From Micrococcales bacterium (GTDB lineage Bacteria; Actinomycetota; Actinomycetes; Actinomycetales; Microbacteriaceae), in NCBI GenBank assembly GCA_947489135.1, contig CANLCU010000003.1, positions 1-50,436 on the forward strand: a stretch of DNA of 50,436 bases, in the 5' to 3' direction. Below the pieces are notes generated by a model that was not told where the DNA came from, made no database searches, and saw only the letters and a program-made list of their open reading frames with translations. Positions 16,882-25,501 of the stretch are shown one piece after another; within the stretch, counting starts at the first letter, position 1; each line of letters opens with the position of its first letter. Made by a program: the position numbers and the translations under genes.

Positions 16882-19086
16882 TTACTTTACGACCTTGAAG
16901 GTCTTTGTTGTGGTTGATGCTGCTACTTCTGCGCTACCACCGTAGAACACCTTGACGGTGTATGTGCCTACAGTTGTGATCTTCGCGAACTTTAGAGTCG
17001 CTGTACCAGTTGCTGATAGCTTCACAAGAGCTGATGACACCTGGACAGGAACCTTCTTTGAGTTGTAAACAACTGCAAATACAGTACCTGTAGCTCCTAC
17101 GTTGCTAGTGACTTTTCCAGCCTTGATGGTTACTGAAACAGTTGGAAGTGCTGATGTCTTGTAAGACGCACCAACTGTGATCAGTGAGTAGCTTGTGTTC
17201 TTTAGAGCTACCGCTACTGCAGCAGAGGTTCTGCTGGTTTCCGCAGTTGCTGTGTTTGTAGGAACAAACTCACCAACTAGGTTGTAGCTCACTGCTTCAC
17301 CATTTGCCTGGTCGATTGTTACAGTCGCGGTTCCACCAGTTACAGCCACAGTCTTCAAGATTGCTCCTGAGAAGTTTGTGTTGTAAACATTTAGGTTACC
17401 GTTCTGACCACCAGTGATGGTTGCTGTGAAGCTAGCTGATAGACCGTTAGCTGCAACTGTTGCTGCACCGAATGAAACGCTAGTTGCAGTCTTTACTGCA
17501 GCTGGAGCAGCCAAGGTGATTGTAGCTGTAGTTGTGCTTGAGCTTACGTCAACACCTGCAAGAACAGGTACGAACTGAGCTGTAACAGTCTTTGTCAGTG
17601 CTGCAGCAGTTGTGTTTGTAACTGTGATGTCAACTTCTGTTGCACCCTTCGCTACTACACCTGATGCAACTTCTGCCTGGTTTGCAGTTCCAAAGTCAGA
17701 GAACAAAGTTACTGTTCCACCCTGGTTACCGTTTGATGCAACTGTTGCTTTTACAGTTCCGGTTGATGCGCCTGCTGCAACTACTGGAGTACCAAGAGTT
17801 ACTGTGCTTGCTGATGGTGCGTAAACACGGTTAGCTGCTGTGATGTTTCCACAAACAGTTGCGTTTCCGCCTTCAGTTTCACCTGTAGCTGCATCAGTTC
17901 CAGTGTAAGAAAGAAGGCCGTAACCGAACTTCTGAATTACTGTCTGTGACTGGCAAACTAGAGAGTTTGTTCCACGGAATGCACGAGTGTACGCGTTTTC
18001 TTCATCTGCGTTGATCAGGGCTGTTGGAACGATGTTGTAAACAGCACGCTTGATTGCAGACCATGTTGGAGCAGTCGCGTAAACGCCATCTGTAACAACT
18101 GTTGCCTCTAGTCCACCCATTGAACGAAGGATTGCACCAGCAGTACGCTTTGGAGCAACACCGTTAGTCTGAGCAACCCACTGTGAGATTGAGAAACCAA
18201 CAAGTGCGTATGGGTCTGTAGCAACAGCTGTTCCATCGTGCTCCTGAACAGATAGACCAGTTGGTGTAACGTCCTTTGCAGGTACTGACTGGTTGGTGAT
18301 TTCAGTTTCAGAAATCTTTACCTGACCAATCCAGAATGAACGAGTTCCTGATCCTGCCTGAGGAATGTAAGCACGGATTGTGTTAGATACCTCACCTGCA
18401 GCTGGTGTATAAGAAGGAGCTGCTAACTTGATAAATGCACCGGTTGCCGCGTCCTCAATAACCTGGGTAATGTTTCCACGGTAGATGTTGATTAGAGAAA
18501 CGTTGTCTGTAACAGCAAGTGTTCCTAGAGGAATATCTGAAGGAATCTTTGTGATGTTCAAAGGAGCTGTTGCATAAGTCATGTTGTCCTGGGCGAAAGG
18601 AACATAAGTCACAACACCGTTAGCGACCGCTCCGCTAGGACCTGATGATGAACGAGCGTAGTGGAACTTTCCAGCAAGCTGTGCAGTGGTTGGGCTTACT
18701 GCAGTTCTTGCCTTGCCAAGATCGTCTGGAGCAATAGCAACTGAACCTGAGTTGATCTGGCCGATTGCGATACGAAGAGCATCGCGACCTGCACCTGAAC
18801 CATTTGCACGTGGAATAGCAATTCCATCTGCTGAAACTACTACGTCAGCTGAACCGATTGCCTTGTAGCTTGCAAGCTTTAGTCTGGTGTCAGCTACGCT
18901 GACGTTTCCAAGAGCTAATGAAATGCCATCCATGACGTCCATGGTTGTGTCAGAGCCTAGACCTACTAGCTCTGCATACTTGTTTACTGAAACTGGATCA
19001 GCCATTACCGGCATTGCGGTTCCTGCTGCGATAACAGCTGCACCGCTAAGGGCGACTGTTACTTGAGCGAACAACTTGTTCTTCAA
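16882..19086 (-). CDS. Secreted PstS-like substrate-binding protein with Ig-like C-terminal repeats
   Basis: A 734-residue secreted protein. Residues 1-29 are a signal peptide (core VTVALSGAAVIAAGTAMPVMA). About 36-425 resemble a periplasmic-binding-protein type 2 (PstS-like) fold: LVGLGSDTTMDVMDG, then IPRANGSGAGRDALRIA, IAPDDLGKA, FVPFAQDNM-type and GSGTRSFW segments that would line a phosphate-type pocket. About 430-735 are beta-rich Ig-like (Big_3-type) repeats ending GTYTVKVFYGGS. Unlike its two upstream relatives it has no membrane anchor. The start is a TTG preceded by AAAGGA; no better ATG is nearby. It lies 134 bases after the 794-residue gene, so it may have its own promoter, and is followed by a very stable hairpin. 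The ligand is unproven; phosphate is inferred from the locus. Confidence 0.82.
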   Translation of the reverse strand: MKNKLFAQVTVALSGAAVIAAGTAMPVMADPVSVNKYAELVGLGSDTTMDVMDGISLALGNVSVADTRLKLASYKAIGSADVVVSADGIAIPRANGSGAGRDALRIAIGQINSGSVAIAPDDLGKARTAVSPTTAQLAGKFHYARSSSGPSGAVANGVVTYVPFAQDNMTYATAPLNITKIPSDIPLGTLAVTDNVSLINIYRGNITQVIEDAATGAFIKLAAPSYTPAAGEVSNTIRAYIPQAGSGTRSFWIGQVKISETEITNQSVPAKDVTPTGLSVQEHDGTAVATDPYALVGFSISQWVAQTNGVAPKRTAGAILRSMGGLEATVVTDGVYATAPTWSAIKRAVYNIVPTALINADEENAYTRAFRGTNSLVCQSQTVIQKFGYGLLSYTGTDAATGETEGGNATVCGNITAANRVYAPSASTVTLGTPVVAAGASTGTVKATVASNGNQGGTVTLFSDFGTANQAEVASGVVAKGATEVDITVTNTTAAALTKTVTAQFVPVLAGVDVSSSTTTATITLAAPAAVKTATSVSFGAATVAANGLSASFTATITGGQNGNLNVYNTNFSGAILKTVAVTGGTATVTIDQANGEAVSYNLVGEFVPTNTATAETSRTSAAVAVALKNTSYSLITVGASYKTSALPTVSVTIKAGKVTSNVGATGTVFAVVYNSKKVPVQVSSALVKLSATGTATLKFAKITTVGTYTVKVFYGGSAEVAASTTTKTFKVVK

Positions 19087-19220
19087 TGTAGTTCCTTTCG
19101 AAGGTTTGGACTCTGCTGTTCCACGGTGGAAAGCACAGGTTTTTGTACACCTGCAGTCTCAACTTGATTAGTAAACGCGCCACGACACTAAGGTGTCCAG
19201 TTGGTTAACTTGGGGCTAAT

Positions 19221-21605
19221 TTACGCTTGCTTTTCCTTGCGTTTTCTGGCTCTAGCAAGCAGGAACTGGCCTACAACCAGTCCAGGGAAACCAAAGATGA
19301 GAGATGCCAAGACAACCGATGAACTCACTGAGCTACCCTCAGACATTGTCTTGAAGGAGTCGGCTCTTGGTCCTGAGCCTGGGTCAACAGGATCTACTGG
19401 GTCAATCGGTCCAGGTTCTGGGTCAACCGGTTCTGTTGGGGTTGGAGTTGGCTTTTCTTCTTCAGGAAGATTGCTAGGGCAATCCTTGGCAACTGTGCTG
19501 CTTGTTAGAGCCTTAGCGGCTGCCTTTGCCTTGCTTGAGAGGTTTGCCTGAAGAGGTACGTATCCGTAAGGGAGCATGCCTTGAGCTTCACCAGTTATCT
19601 GACCAGGACCAGCTGCATAGTTCAACATAGAGCTGTATTCGGAGAGAGCTTTAGGTGTCTGTGTGCAGACGTTTACTACAGCATATGTAAGTGAAGTCCA
19701 AGGATAAGCTGTGCCCTTTACTGACTTGCCATCGTTGTAGAGAATTCCTGTACTTGCATCTACTGGCATAGCAGACACTGCAGCGTTCATAGTGCTAGCA
19801 GTAGGTTTGCTCTCTTGGCCAGTTGAGCTAACCAAAGTCGCGACACCTAGCCCATATCTTTCAGCTGCTGGAAGGTCGGTGATTGCCAGCATGAATCTCT
19901 GTCCAATTGGTTGAGCTCCACCTGAGGCGAAAGCAGCAGGAATCTTGTTTGGATCCCAAATCGTTTTACTCTTTGAATCTCCACGTCTAGCTGCAGCTGC
20001 AGCATCCAGCATGTCATGAGAGTAAGGTCTCATGTCAAGAGTTGAAAAGCCTGGCTCAGGGGTACTTGAGTTCGGTCTGTATGTTGAAAGATCCGCCTTA
20101 GGGAAAGACTCGATTTCAGTGTCTGTTGCTAGCTCAAGGGTTGAGTAGAACTTGTTTAGTTTCATCCCCCATTGGTCAGAAGTTCCTTTGAGAAATGAGC
20201 TAGCTTTAGGGTCATTTTGTAGCCAACGCCATACAAGTGCAGTTGAGTCAGATGAACCCAGTGCAACCAGTAGACCACCAGGTTCAAGACCTCTTTGGAA
20301 GTACTCGAAGTCAGGGTTTAGTTGGATGAATTCTGGGTCTGCCACCAAGCTTCTCGGGTTGTCTTTTACGTGCTCTTGAGTGTTTCCACCAGGAACATCG
20401 TTTCGGTAAGACTGAGTTAGAAGTTTTGCGACAAGTCGTGCATTTAGTTTTAGATCAGTGACGAGAGCACCGTTTTGTGAAACTAGTGGAGAGTCGGACT
20501 TGAAGTTCTTTTCAATGTTGAATGCCACTACTACTGCAGAGTTAGCAACCGGTGCGTAGACGAGCTGATTCTTGCCCCTAAGTTCTTCATCTATCGGGTC
20601 AGCGATAAAAGCTAGACCTGATGAACCAAAGAGAGATCCGGTGATCTGTCTTCTTGCTTCACCATCACCGATTTGAGAGTAACCGAAGGTTGCAATGTCT
20701 TTACAAAGCGATGGCTGCCAGGAATAGAAGGCAGCTGAAATCATCTCGGTACCGACTACTCTTCTTTCAGAGTTTCCAAGAGCACAGGAAACGGTTAGCG
20801 GAGAGAAGCTCAAAGGAATCTGCACGCGGTTTGCCCAGTGGGAGGCAGATAGCGGTGATCCACTTATTCTTTCACCTTCAAGAATTCTTGTTCCATTAGC
20901 TCGTAGCTCACCTCGAGGAATGACTACTAGCCAACAATCTCTAGGACCTGTCGCAGTCTGAGCTCCACAGCCTAGATGAGGTGCTTCAAGTGCTGTCTGA
21001 ACTTCAAATACAGCCTCTCCTCCGCCGCTCACACCTGTAGGTGCAGCAGAGAATTCGTTGCTTGTCTCATTTGAGAAGTACTTGATGAAGTTGTAGGTGG
21101 TTTCGCCACCAACTGTCTTGAAAGGTACTCTGTACGACTTTAGGAACGGCTGGTTTACAGGAGGTGGAATCAAGAATGAAGTGTTGTAGGCCTGGTTAGG
21201 GTCTTCACCTTTCATAAGGTCTCGGTTAGCAGTGAATGAACCCATTAGGTTTTCAGTGGCTGTAATTGGAGAACCCCACTGACACTGCTGAGGAGTTGGA
21301 CCGGTTTCGTCTCCCCAACACTGCATGATTTGAACGTAGTTGCTAGCCAACTCTCCAGGCATAGTTCGGTCGAGACCTGACCAGCTGACTGTCACACCCT
21401 GGTTTGAAAGGTTGCGGGTTTGCGAAACAGTCACTTGAAAGTTTTCAAACTCATCATAGAAGTGACTGGTCTGATCTCGTGTGTCAGAAAGCCAAGTCTT
21501 TGATACTTCACTACCGGTTTGAGCAGTCGAAGCAGAAGGTGCGACCAGAAAAGTCAAACCAATTGCTGAGACTAAAAGAAATCTCAAAACCGTTCTAAGA
21601 TTCAT
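19221..21605 (-). CDS. Surface substrate-binding-like protein with Pro-rich stalk and C-terminal membrane anchor
   Basis: A 794-residue protein. It has a signal peptide at 1-29 (AQT cleavage region) and a large extracytoplasmic domain with six or more cysteines. Binding-protein-like segments are seen (SAVVVAFNIE, LNARLVAKLLTQSYRNDVPG, LVALGSSDSTALVWRWL). A Pro/Asp/Glu stalk of the PTPTEPVDPEPGPIDP type follows near 715-745. The C-terminus is a membrane helix (about 763-785) followed by RARKRKEKQA. This resembles a wall-anchored protein but has no LPxTG. Its ATG overlaps the stop of pstS by one base (TGATG), so it is translationally coupled to the transporter. I do not recognise a named family beyond PstS-like binding proteins. 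A second extracellular phosphate-related binding or transfer role is inferred. Confidence 0.8.
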   Translation of the reverse strand: MNLRTVLRFLLVSAIGLTFLVAPSASTAQTGSEVSKTWLSDTRDQTSHFYDEFENFQVTVSQTRNLSNQGVTVSWSGLDRTMPGELASNYVQIMQCWGDETGPTPQQCQWGSPITATENLMGSFTANRDLMKGEDPNQAYNTSFLIPPPVNQPFLKSYRVPFKTVGGETTYNFIKYFSNETSNEFSAAPTGVSGGGEAVFEVQTALEAPHLGCGAQTATGPRDCWLVVIPRGELRANGTRILEGERISGSPLSASHWANRVQIPLSFSPLTVSCALGNSERRVVGTEMISAAFYSWQPSLCKDIATFGYSQIGDGEARRQITGSLFGSSGLAFIADPIDEELRGKNQLVYAPVANSAVVVAFNIEKNFKSDSPLVSQNGALVTDLKLNARLVAKLLTQSYRNDVPGGNTQEHVKDNPRSLVADPEFIQLNPDFEYFQRGLEPGGLLVALGSSDSTALVWRWLQNDPKASSFLKGTSDQWGMKLNKFYSTLELATDTEIESFPKADLSTYRPNSSTPEPGFSTLDMRPYSHDMLDAAAAARRGDSKSKTIWDPNKIPAAFASGGAQPIGQRFMLAITDLPAAERYGLGVATLVSSTGQESKPTASTMNAAVSAMPVDASTGILYNDGKSVKGTAYPWTSLTYAVVNVCTQTPKALSEYSSMLNYAAGPGQITGEAQGMLPYGYVPLQANLSSKAKAAAKALTSSTVAKDCPSNLPEEEKPTPTPTEPVDPEPGPIDPVDPVDPGSGPRADSFKTMSEGSSVSSSVVLASLIFGFPGLVVGQFLLARARKRKEKQA

Positions 21606-23218
21606 CAGTTCTGCTTACGTCTTCTTAATACAGATAAGACTGGCACAGCAAGTAAGAGTGCGATGAAGAGAACTATTAGGAAAATGATTTGTGCTTGAGC
21701 AAAAGCTCTTCCAGATGGATTCGGTGGGTTAATTGCCTCTGCAGACACTGCTTGGCATATGCCAGTGTCGTTGTCACAGAATCCTGGACCAACTATTCCG
21801 TTATCAACGATTCCGCCGTTATCGACATAACCGCCGCCACCAGTTCCTGGGTTAGTTCCAGGATCTGTTCCGGGATCAGTCCCAGGGTCAGTACCCGGAT
21901 CGGTTCCTGGGTCTGTGCCAGGGTCTGTGCCTGGATCAGTTCCTGGGTCAGCACCTGGGTCAGTTCCGGTGTAGCCCTTCTTATCTGCAGCTGGAGGCAT
22001 TGGTGCATTCTTGGCTAGCAGGTTTGTTCCGTCAGCAGAGAAGGTTGGGTTGTTACATTTAGCAACATCCTTGTTCTTCGCACTTACTCCAGGGATCTTC
22101 TTGACCTGTTCAAGACCTGCCTTCACCAAGTTGATTGGTAGCGGTGAGTAACCGAGCACTTCAGCCTGCTGCTGTCCTTCACAAAGGTAGTAGTAAGCAA
22201 AGTCTCCGAGGGTTGCACCTTTGGCTGCAGTGAAAGATCCGGAAACTGCAGTTGGAATAATCAAGTACGAATAGCTAGACAATGGATAAGACCTTGGGTC
22301 TTTAGAGCTGTAAACACCAGTCAAAATCTGAGTCAAGTAAGAGTTACCTGGACGAGTATCAATCTTTGCTTCCAAAAGAGCAACAGCCACGTTAGAAGCT
22401 GTTGGCAAAACATAGTGATCTGACTTATTCAAAAGCTTCAGTACAGGGAAGCCTGTTTTCAACGCATAGGAATACTCAACGTAAGTAATGGTTCCTTCGT
22501 TAGCGTTCTGAGAAACGTAACCTGAAACACCTTGGGAACCAGGCTGAGAAACATATCCCTTTCCAGAAACTACAGGGTAGTTAGAGGTAAGGCCGCAAGG
22601 AGTGCTTCTTCCAGCAAGCTTGCAGTAGTCATCCCAAATCTTGGTGTGCTCATCTGCCATCCATGAAGTGAACTGAGCCGTAGATCCGGAACCGTCAGAA
22701 CGAACAACCGGAACAATCTTTCGCTTAGGTAGAGATACGCCTGGGTTCTCTGCTGCAATAGCAGGGTCATCCCAAGATGTAATTACTCCAGTGAAAACCT
22801 TGGTTAGGTTTTCACCTGACATCTTCAGGTTGGTAAATCTCTTGCCACCAATCTTTAGGTTGTACATCAAAGCTGTACCACCAGCAACTAGAGGAATGTA
22901 AGCAAATGCTCTAGAAGGAAGAGCGTCAACTACTGATCCATCTTTCAATCCATAAGGAATTTCAGAGGAAGCAAAGTCAACTGTTCCAGCCTTGAACTGG
23001 TTTCTACCATCAGATGAACCTGTGCTGGCGTAGTTCACACGCATTCCATACTGAACTACGTTTCGACGCCACTGGTCAATAGCGTTTGCAGACCAAGAGG
23101 ATCCAGCACCGTTAACCGGAACATACTCAGCTGCTTCTGCAGGTGAAGCAGAAAAACCAAAGAGGATTGCTGGAGTCAGCAGTGCTGATACCAATCGAGT
23201 TTTCAGACTAAGTCTCAT
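21605..23218 (-). CDS. pstS: Phosphate-binding protein PstS with PGTD-repeat stalk and C-terminal membrane anchor
   Basis: A 537-residue PstS. It has a signal peptide (1-29, AEA) and a phosphate-binding fold at about 30-385: NGAGSSWSANAIDQWR, ASTGSSDGRNQF, VDFASSEIPY, and RSDGSGSTAQFTSW near 165, the classical phosphate-loop motif. A stalk of ten PGTD-type tetrapeptides follows near 420-460. The C-terminus is a membrane helix at about 508-528 ending RRRKQN. There is no lipobox Cys, so attachment is by the C-terminal helix rather than a lipid, with the stalk able to project the binding domain into or through the wall. It overlaps pstA by one base (TAATG) and the next gene by one base. Confidence 0.93.
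   Translation of the reverse strand: MRLSLKTRLVSALLTPAILFGFSASPAEAAEYVPVNGAGSSWSANAIDQWRRNVVQYGMRVNYASTGSSDGRNQFKAGTVDFASSEIPYGLKDGSVVDALPSRAFAYIPLVAGGTALMYNLKIGGKRFTNLKMSGENLTKVFTGVITSWDDPAIAAENPGVSLPKRKIVPVVRSDGSGSTAQFTSWMADEHTKIWDDYCKLAGRSTPCGLTSNYPVVSGKGYVSQPGSQGVSGYVSQNANEGTITYVEYSYALKTGFPVLKLLNKSDHYVLPTASNVAVALLEAKIDTRPGNSYLTQILTGVYSSKDPRSYPLSSYSYLIIPTAVSGSFTAAKGATLGDFAYYYLCEGQQQAEVLGYSPLPINLVKAGLEQVKKIPGVSAKNKDVAKCNNPTFSADGTNLLAKNAPMPPAADKKGYTGTDPGADPGTDPGTDPGTDPGTDPGTDPGTDPGTDPGTNPGTGGGGYVDNGGIVDNGIVGPGFCDNDTGICQAVSAEAINPPNPSGRAFAQAQIIFLIVLFIALLLAVPVLSVLRRRKQN
21843..21962 (-). repeat. Ten 12-bp units encoding the PGTD stalk of PstS
   Basis: Ten in-frame 12-bp units code for Pro-Gly-Thr/Ala/Asn-Asp repeats. 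The amino-acid pattern is kept while third positions differ between almost all units, so the protein repeat is selected and not a fresh slippage product. Confidence 0.9.
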
Positions 23219-24324
23219 TATGCGACCTTCTTCTTGGTTAGCTTTCTGATGTTCTTTACTAAGTTGCCGAAAACGTTCTTATCTGAACCTAAGATTCGAG
23301 CAAGCATAAAGAGGATTAGAACTAGGAACATTAGAACTGCAGCAGTTCCAAAGCCTCGAGCAATCATTGTTGGTTCTGGTGATTTTACGAACTGGAAGAT
23401 TGCTAGTGGCAGAGAAACCATAGGACCTTCAGTTGGGTTTAGATTCAAGCTCGCTGTAAATCCTGAAGTTAGAAGAACAGGTGAAGTCTCACCGATACCT
23501 CTAGCAGTAGCCAAGATGATTGCTGTGGTTAGACCTGATCTTGCTGTTGGAAGAGTAACCATCCAAGCAGTTCTCCAAGCACCTGCACCTAGACCTAGAG
23601 AAGCTTCTTTCAAAGTTCCTGGAACGATACGAAGAACAACATCGGATGCTCTAATCATGATTGGAAGCATCATCACGCTGATCGCAAGAGCAGCAGCAAA
23701 CCCAGACTTCTGAACACCAAGCAACAAGATTGCTGTCGCGTAGATAAACAAACCAGCAACGATGGAAGGCAGAGCAGTCATAGCCTCAACCATGGTTCTA
23801 ACAAAGCGGCTGTATTTTCCTGGAATCTCATTTAGGAAGACAGCTGTAATCAAACCAAGTGGAATGGTGATAGCTAGAGCAATTGCGATCTGGATAAGAG
23901 AACCCAGAATAGAGTGCAGGATTCCACCAGAACTTAGCGGGTCTAGAGGACCAGCAAGGCTCATGTCTTGAGTGAAGAAGTTCAGATAAGGAAGAGCTTC
24001 AAATCCTCTAGAGATTGTGAAGACCACAATAAAAACCAGAGCGGAAAAGATAATCACAGCAGCTGAGCGGATGATTACCGAAGCAACTCTGTCCTTTACT
24101 CCCTCACGGTCATCGTCTATGGCTGTAATTAGAGCGAAGAAGACAATGAACAGTACGTAAGCGATAAGTACGAAAGTTAGCACTCCATTTAGTGGAGCAA
24201 TAGAGAACAAGAAACCTGTAGCAGCAACTGCAGAAGTTGCGGCAGTTAGCGTAGTAAGAAGATCACGGATTCTAATTCCATGAAGTTGACGCTTCTGCTC
24301 TTCCACGATGTTTTGAGTAGTCAT
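23218..24324 (-). CDS. pstA: Phosphate ABC transporter permease PstA
   Basis: An inner-membrane permease of the PstSCAB importer, 368 residues. Two hydrophobic helices (about 30-80) and a charged loop precede the usual PstA body, so it is about 70 residues longer than typical. The ABC permease coupling loop is EAALGLGA-type here: LKEASLGLGAGAWRTAWMVTLPTARSGL (Gly, Pro and Ala positions conserved) near residue 235. The core region has LPSIVAGLFIY, as in PstA/PstC. It overlaps pstC and pstS by one base each (TAATG), a tightly coupled unit. Confidence 0.95.
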   Translation of the reverse strand: MTTQNIVEEQKRQLHGIRIRDLLTTLTAATSAVAATGFLFSIAPLNGVLTFVLIAYVLFIVFFALITAIDDDREGVKDRVASVIIRSAAVIIFSALVFIVVFTISRGFEALPYLNFFTQDMSLAGPLDPLSSGGILHSILGSLIQIAIALAITIPLGLITAVFLNEIPGKYSRFVRTMVEAMTALPSIVAGLFIYATAILLLGVQKSGFAAALAISVMMLPIMIRASDVVLRIVPGTLKEASLGLGAGAWRTAWMVTLPTARSGLTTAIILATARGIGETSPVLLTSGFTASLNLNPTEGPMVSLPLAIFQFVKSPEPTMIARGFGTAAVLMFLVLILFMLARILGSDKNVFGNLVKNIRKLTKKKVA

Positions 24325-25352
24325 TAGCTGCTCGCTCCTGATCTTGAACGGGCAACGATAGACGAAGCAGCGAAGTTGACAATCAAAGTCATGATGAACA
24401 GAGCTAGACCTGCAGCCATTAGAGCTGACATACCCATCTGAGTTGCCTCACCGTATCTCAAAGCAATAAGGCTGGATACTGAGTTAGCACCGTTCTCAAG
24501 AATTCTTGGCTGAACTACGAACACCGGAGAGATGATCATGTAGACAGCAATGGTTTCACCAAGTGCTCTACCTAGCCCCAGCATCGTTGCTCCGATAATT
24601 CCACCCTTACCGAATGAAAGGACAACGTTTCGAACCATTCCCCAACGAGTAGAACCTAAACCAAGTGCTGCTTCTCTTTCTCCAATAGGTGCCTGGGAGA
24701 AAACTTCTCGCATAACTGAAGTAACAATCGGAGTAATCATTAGCCCAACAACGATTCCAGCAATCAAGCTTGAAGATGTGAAAACTGTATTGCTAGTTAG
24801 CGGATCTGATGGATCACTTCCTTGAACTGAAAGGAAAGGAATCCAACCAAAGTTTTGTGATAGCCATTTAGCGACCGGGGTTACTTCGTTCTGAAGGAAG
24901 AAGAAACCCCAAAGACCAAAGACAACTGAAGGAATAGCTGCCATTAGGTCAACCATTGTGATTAGCAGACGCTTAATTCTTCTTGGTGCGTACTCACTTA
25001 TATAAAGTGCTGTTCCAAGAGAGAAAGGAACAGCAACCACAATTGCGATAATCGCAATGATTACCGTTCCCGCGATTACCGCTGCAATACCGAAGTTTCC
25101 TGAATCTGGCTCCCAAGCCTGAGTTGTAAAGAAACTAAAACCAACTGAACCTAAAGCTTCGGATGCTCTGAGGGTTAGGAATAAACCAACTAGACCCATG
25201 ATGACAAGTACCGAGCTTCCGGCACTTCGCATTACCCCTCTAAAGATGCGATCTTGAAAGTCCCAAACATACTTGAGTTGACGGGGTTTTTGGGTATCTG
25301 CGGCCATCGCCAAGGCATCTTTTGACAGAGACTGTTGGGTTTTAGTGGCCAT
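24324..25352 (-). CDS. pstC: Phosphate ABC transporter permease PstC
   Basis: Permease partner of PstA, 342 residues with about six membrane helices and first gene of the pst cluster. PstC features include SSVLVIMGLVGLFLTL, SEYAPRRIKRLLI, AAIPSVVFGLWGFFFL near residue 145, and a coupling loop (REAALGLGSTRW-MVRNVVL) near 225. The C-terminus is ANSVSSLIALRYGEA plus a last helix. The start ATG at 25352 lies six bases after a GATAAT hexamer, so the operon transcript is probably leaderless. Direct GTTCA-like repeats just upstream could be PhoP sites. Confidence 0.95.
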   Translation of the reverse strand: MATKTQQSLSKDALAMAADTQKPRQLKYVWDFQDRIFRGVMRSAGSSVLVIMGLVGLFLTLRASEALGSVGFSFFTTQAWEPDSGNFGIAAVIAGTVIIAIIAIVVAVPFSLGTALYISEYAPRRIKRLLITMVDLMAAIPSVVFGLWGFFFLQNEVTPVAKWLSQNFGWIPFLSVQGSDPSDPLTSNTVFTSSSLIAGIVVGLMITPIVTSVMREVFSQAPIGEREAALGLGSTRWGMVRNVVLSFGKGGIIGATMLGLGRALGETIAVYMIISPVFVVQPRILENGANSVSSLIALRYGEATQMGMSALMAAGLALFIMTLIVNFAASSIVARSRSGASS

Positions 25353-25358
25353 GGCTTG

Positions 25359-25364
25359 ATTATC
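25359..25364 (-). promoter_or_regulatory. -10 hexamer GATAAT of the pst operon
   Basis: GATAAT on the minus strand is followed by six bases (CAAGCC) and the pstC ATG. No ribosome site is visible, so a leaderless operon mRNA is proposed. Confidence 0.5.
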
Positions 25365-25379
25365 GCCTGAAGCAATGAC

Positions 25380-25413
25380 GTGAACCTGCTCCGAAGGTTA
25401 ACGCAAGTTGAAT
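25380..25413 (-). promoter_or_regulatory. Candidate PhoP (Pho box) direct repeats upstream of pstC
   Basis: On the minus strand ATTCAAC and GTTAACC are spaced 11 bases apart, and a further GGTTCAC lies 16-17 bases on, covering about -28 to -61 from the proposed start. Actinobacterial PhoP boxes are direct repeats with GTTCA-type cores at 11-base spacing. Only the first two units have the right spacing, so this is tentative. Confidence 0.3.
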
Positions 25414-25501
25414 TATTATCCACATCGGTTGAGAATGCTGTGAAAAAGAGGTCTTGCGCCCAGCGAACTCTAGGCCGAAAACAGGTGCGGTGGGTGCTAA
25501 T

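Noticed and set aside
21843-21962. Short regular repeats as a CRISPR array
   Set aside because: Units are 12 bp, contiguous, without spacers and in frame; they code for the PGTD stalk.
21689-22018. Open frame opposite the PGTD stalk (Trp/Ser/Cys-rich product)
   Set aside because: It is an antisense shadow of the repeat, with low-complexity composition and no start signals.
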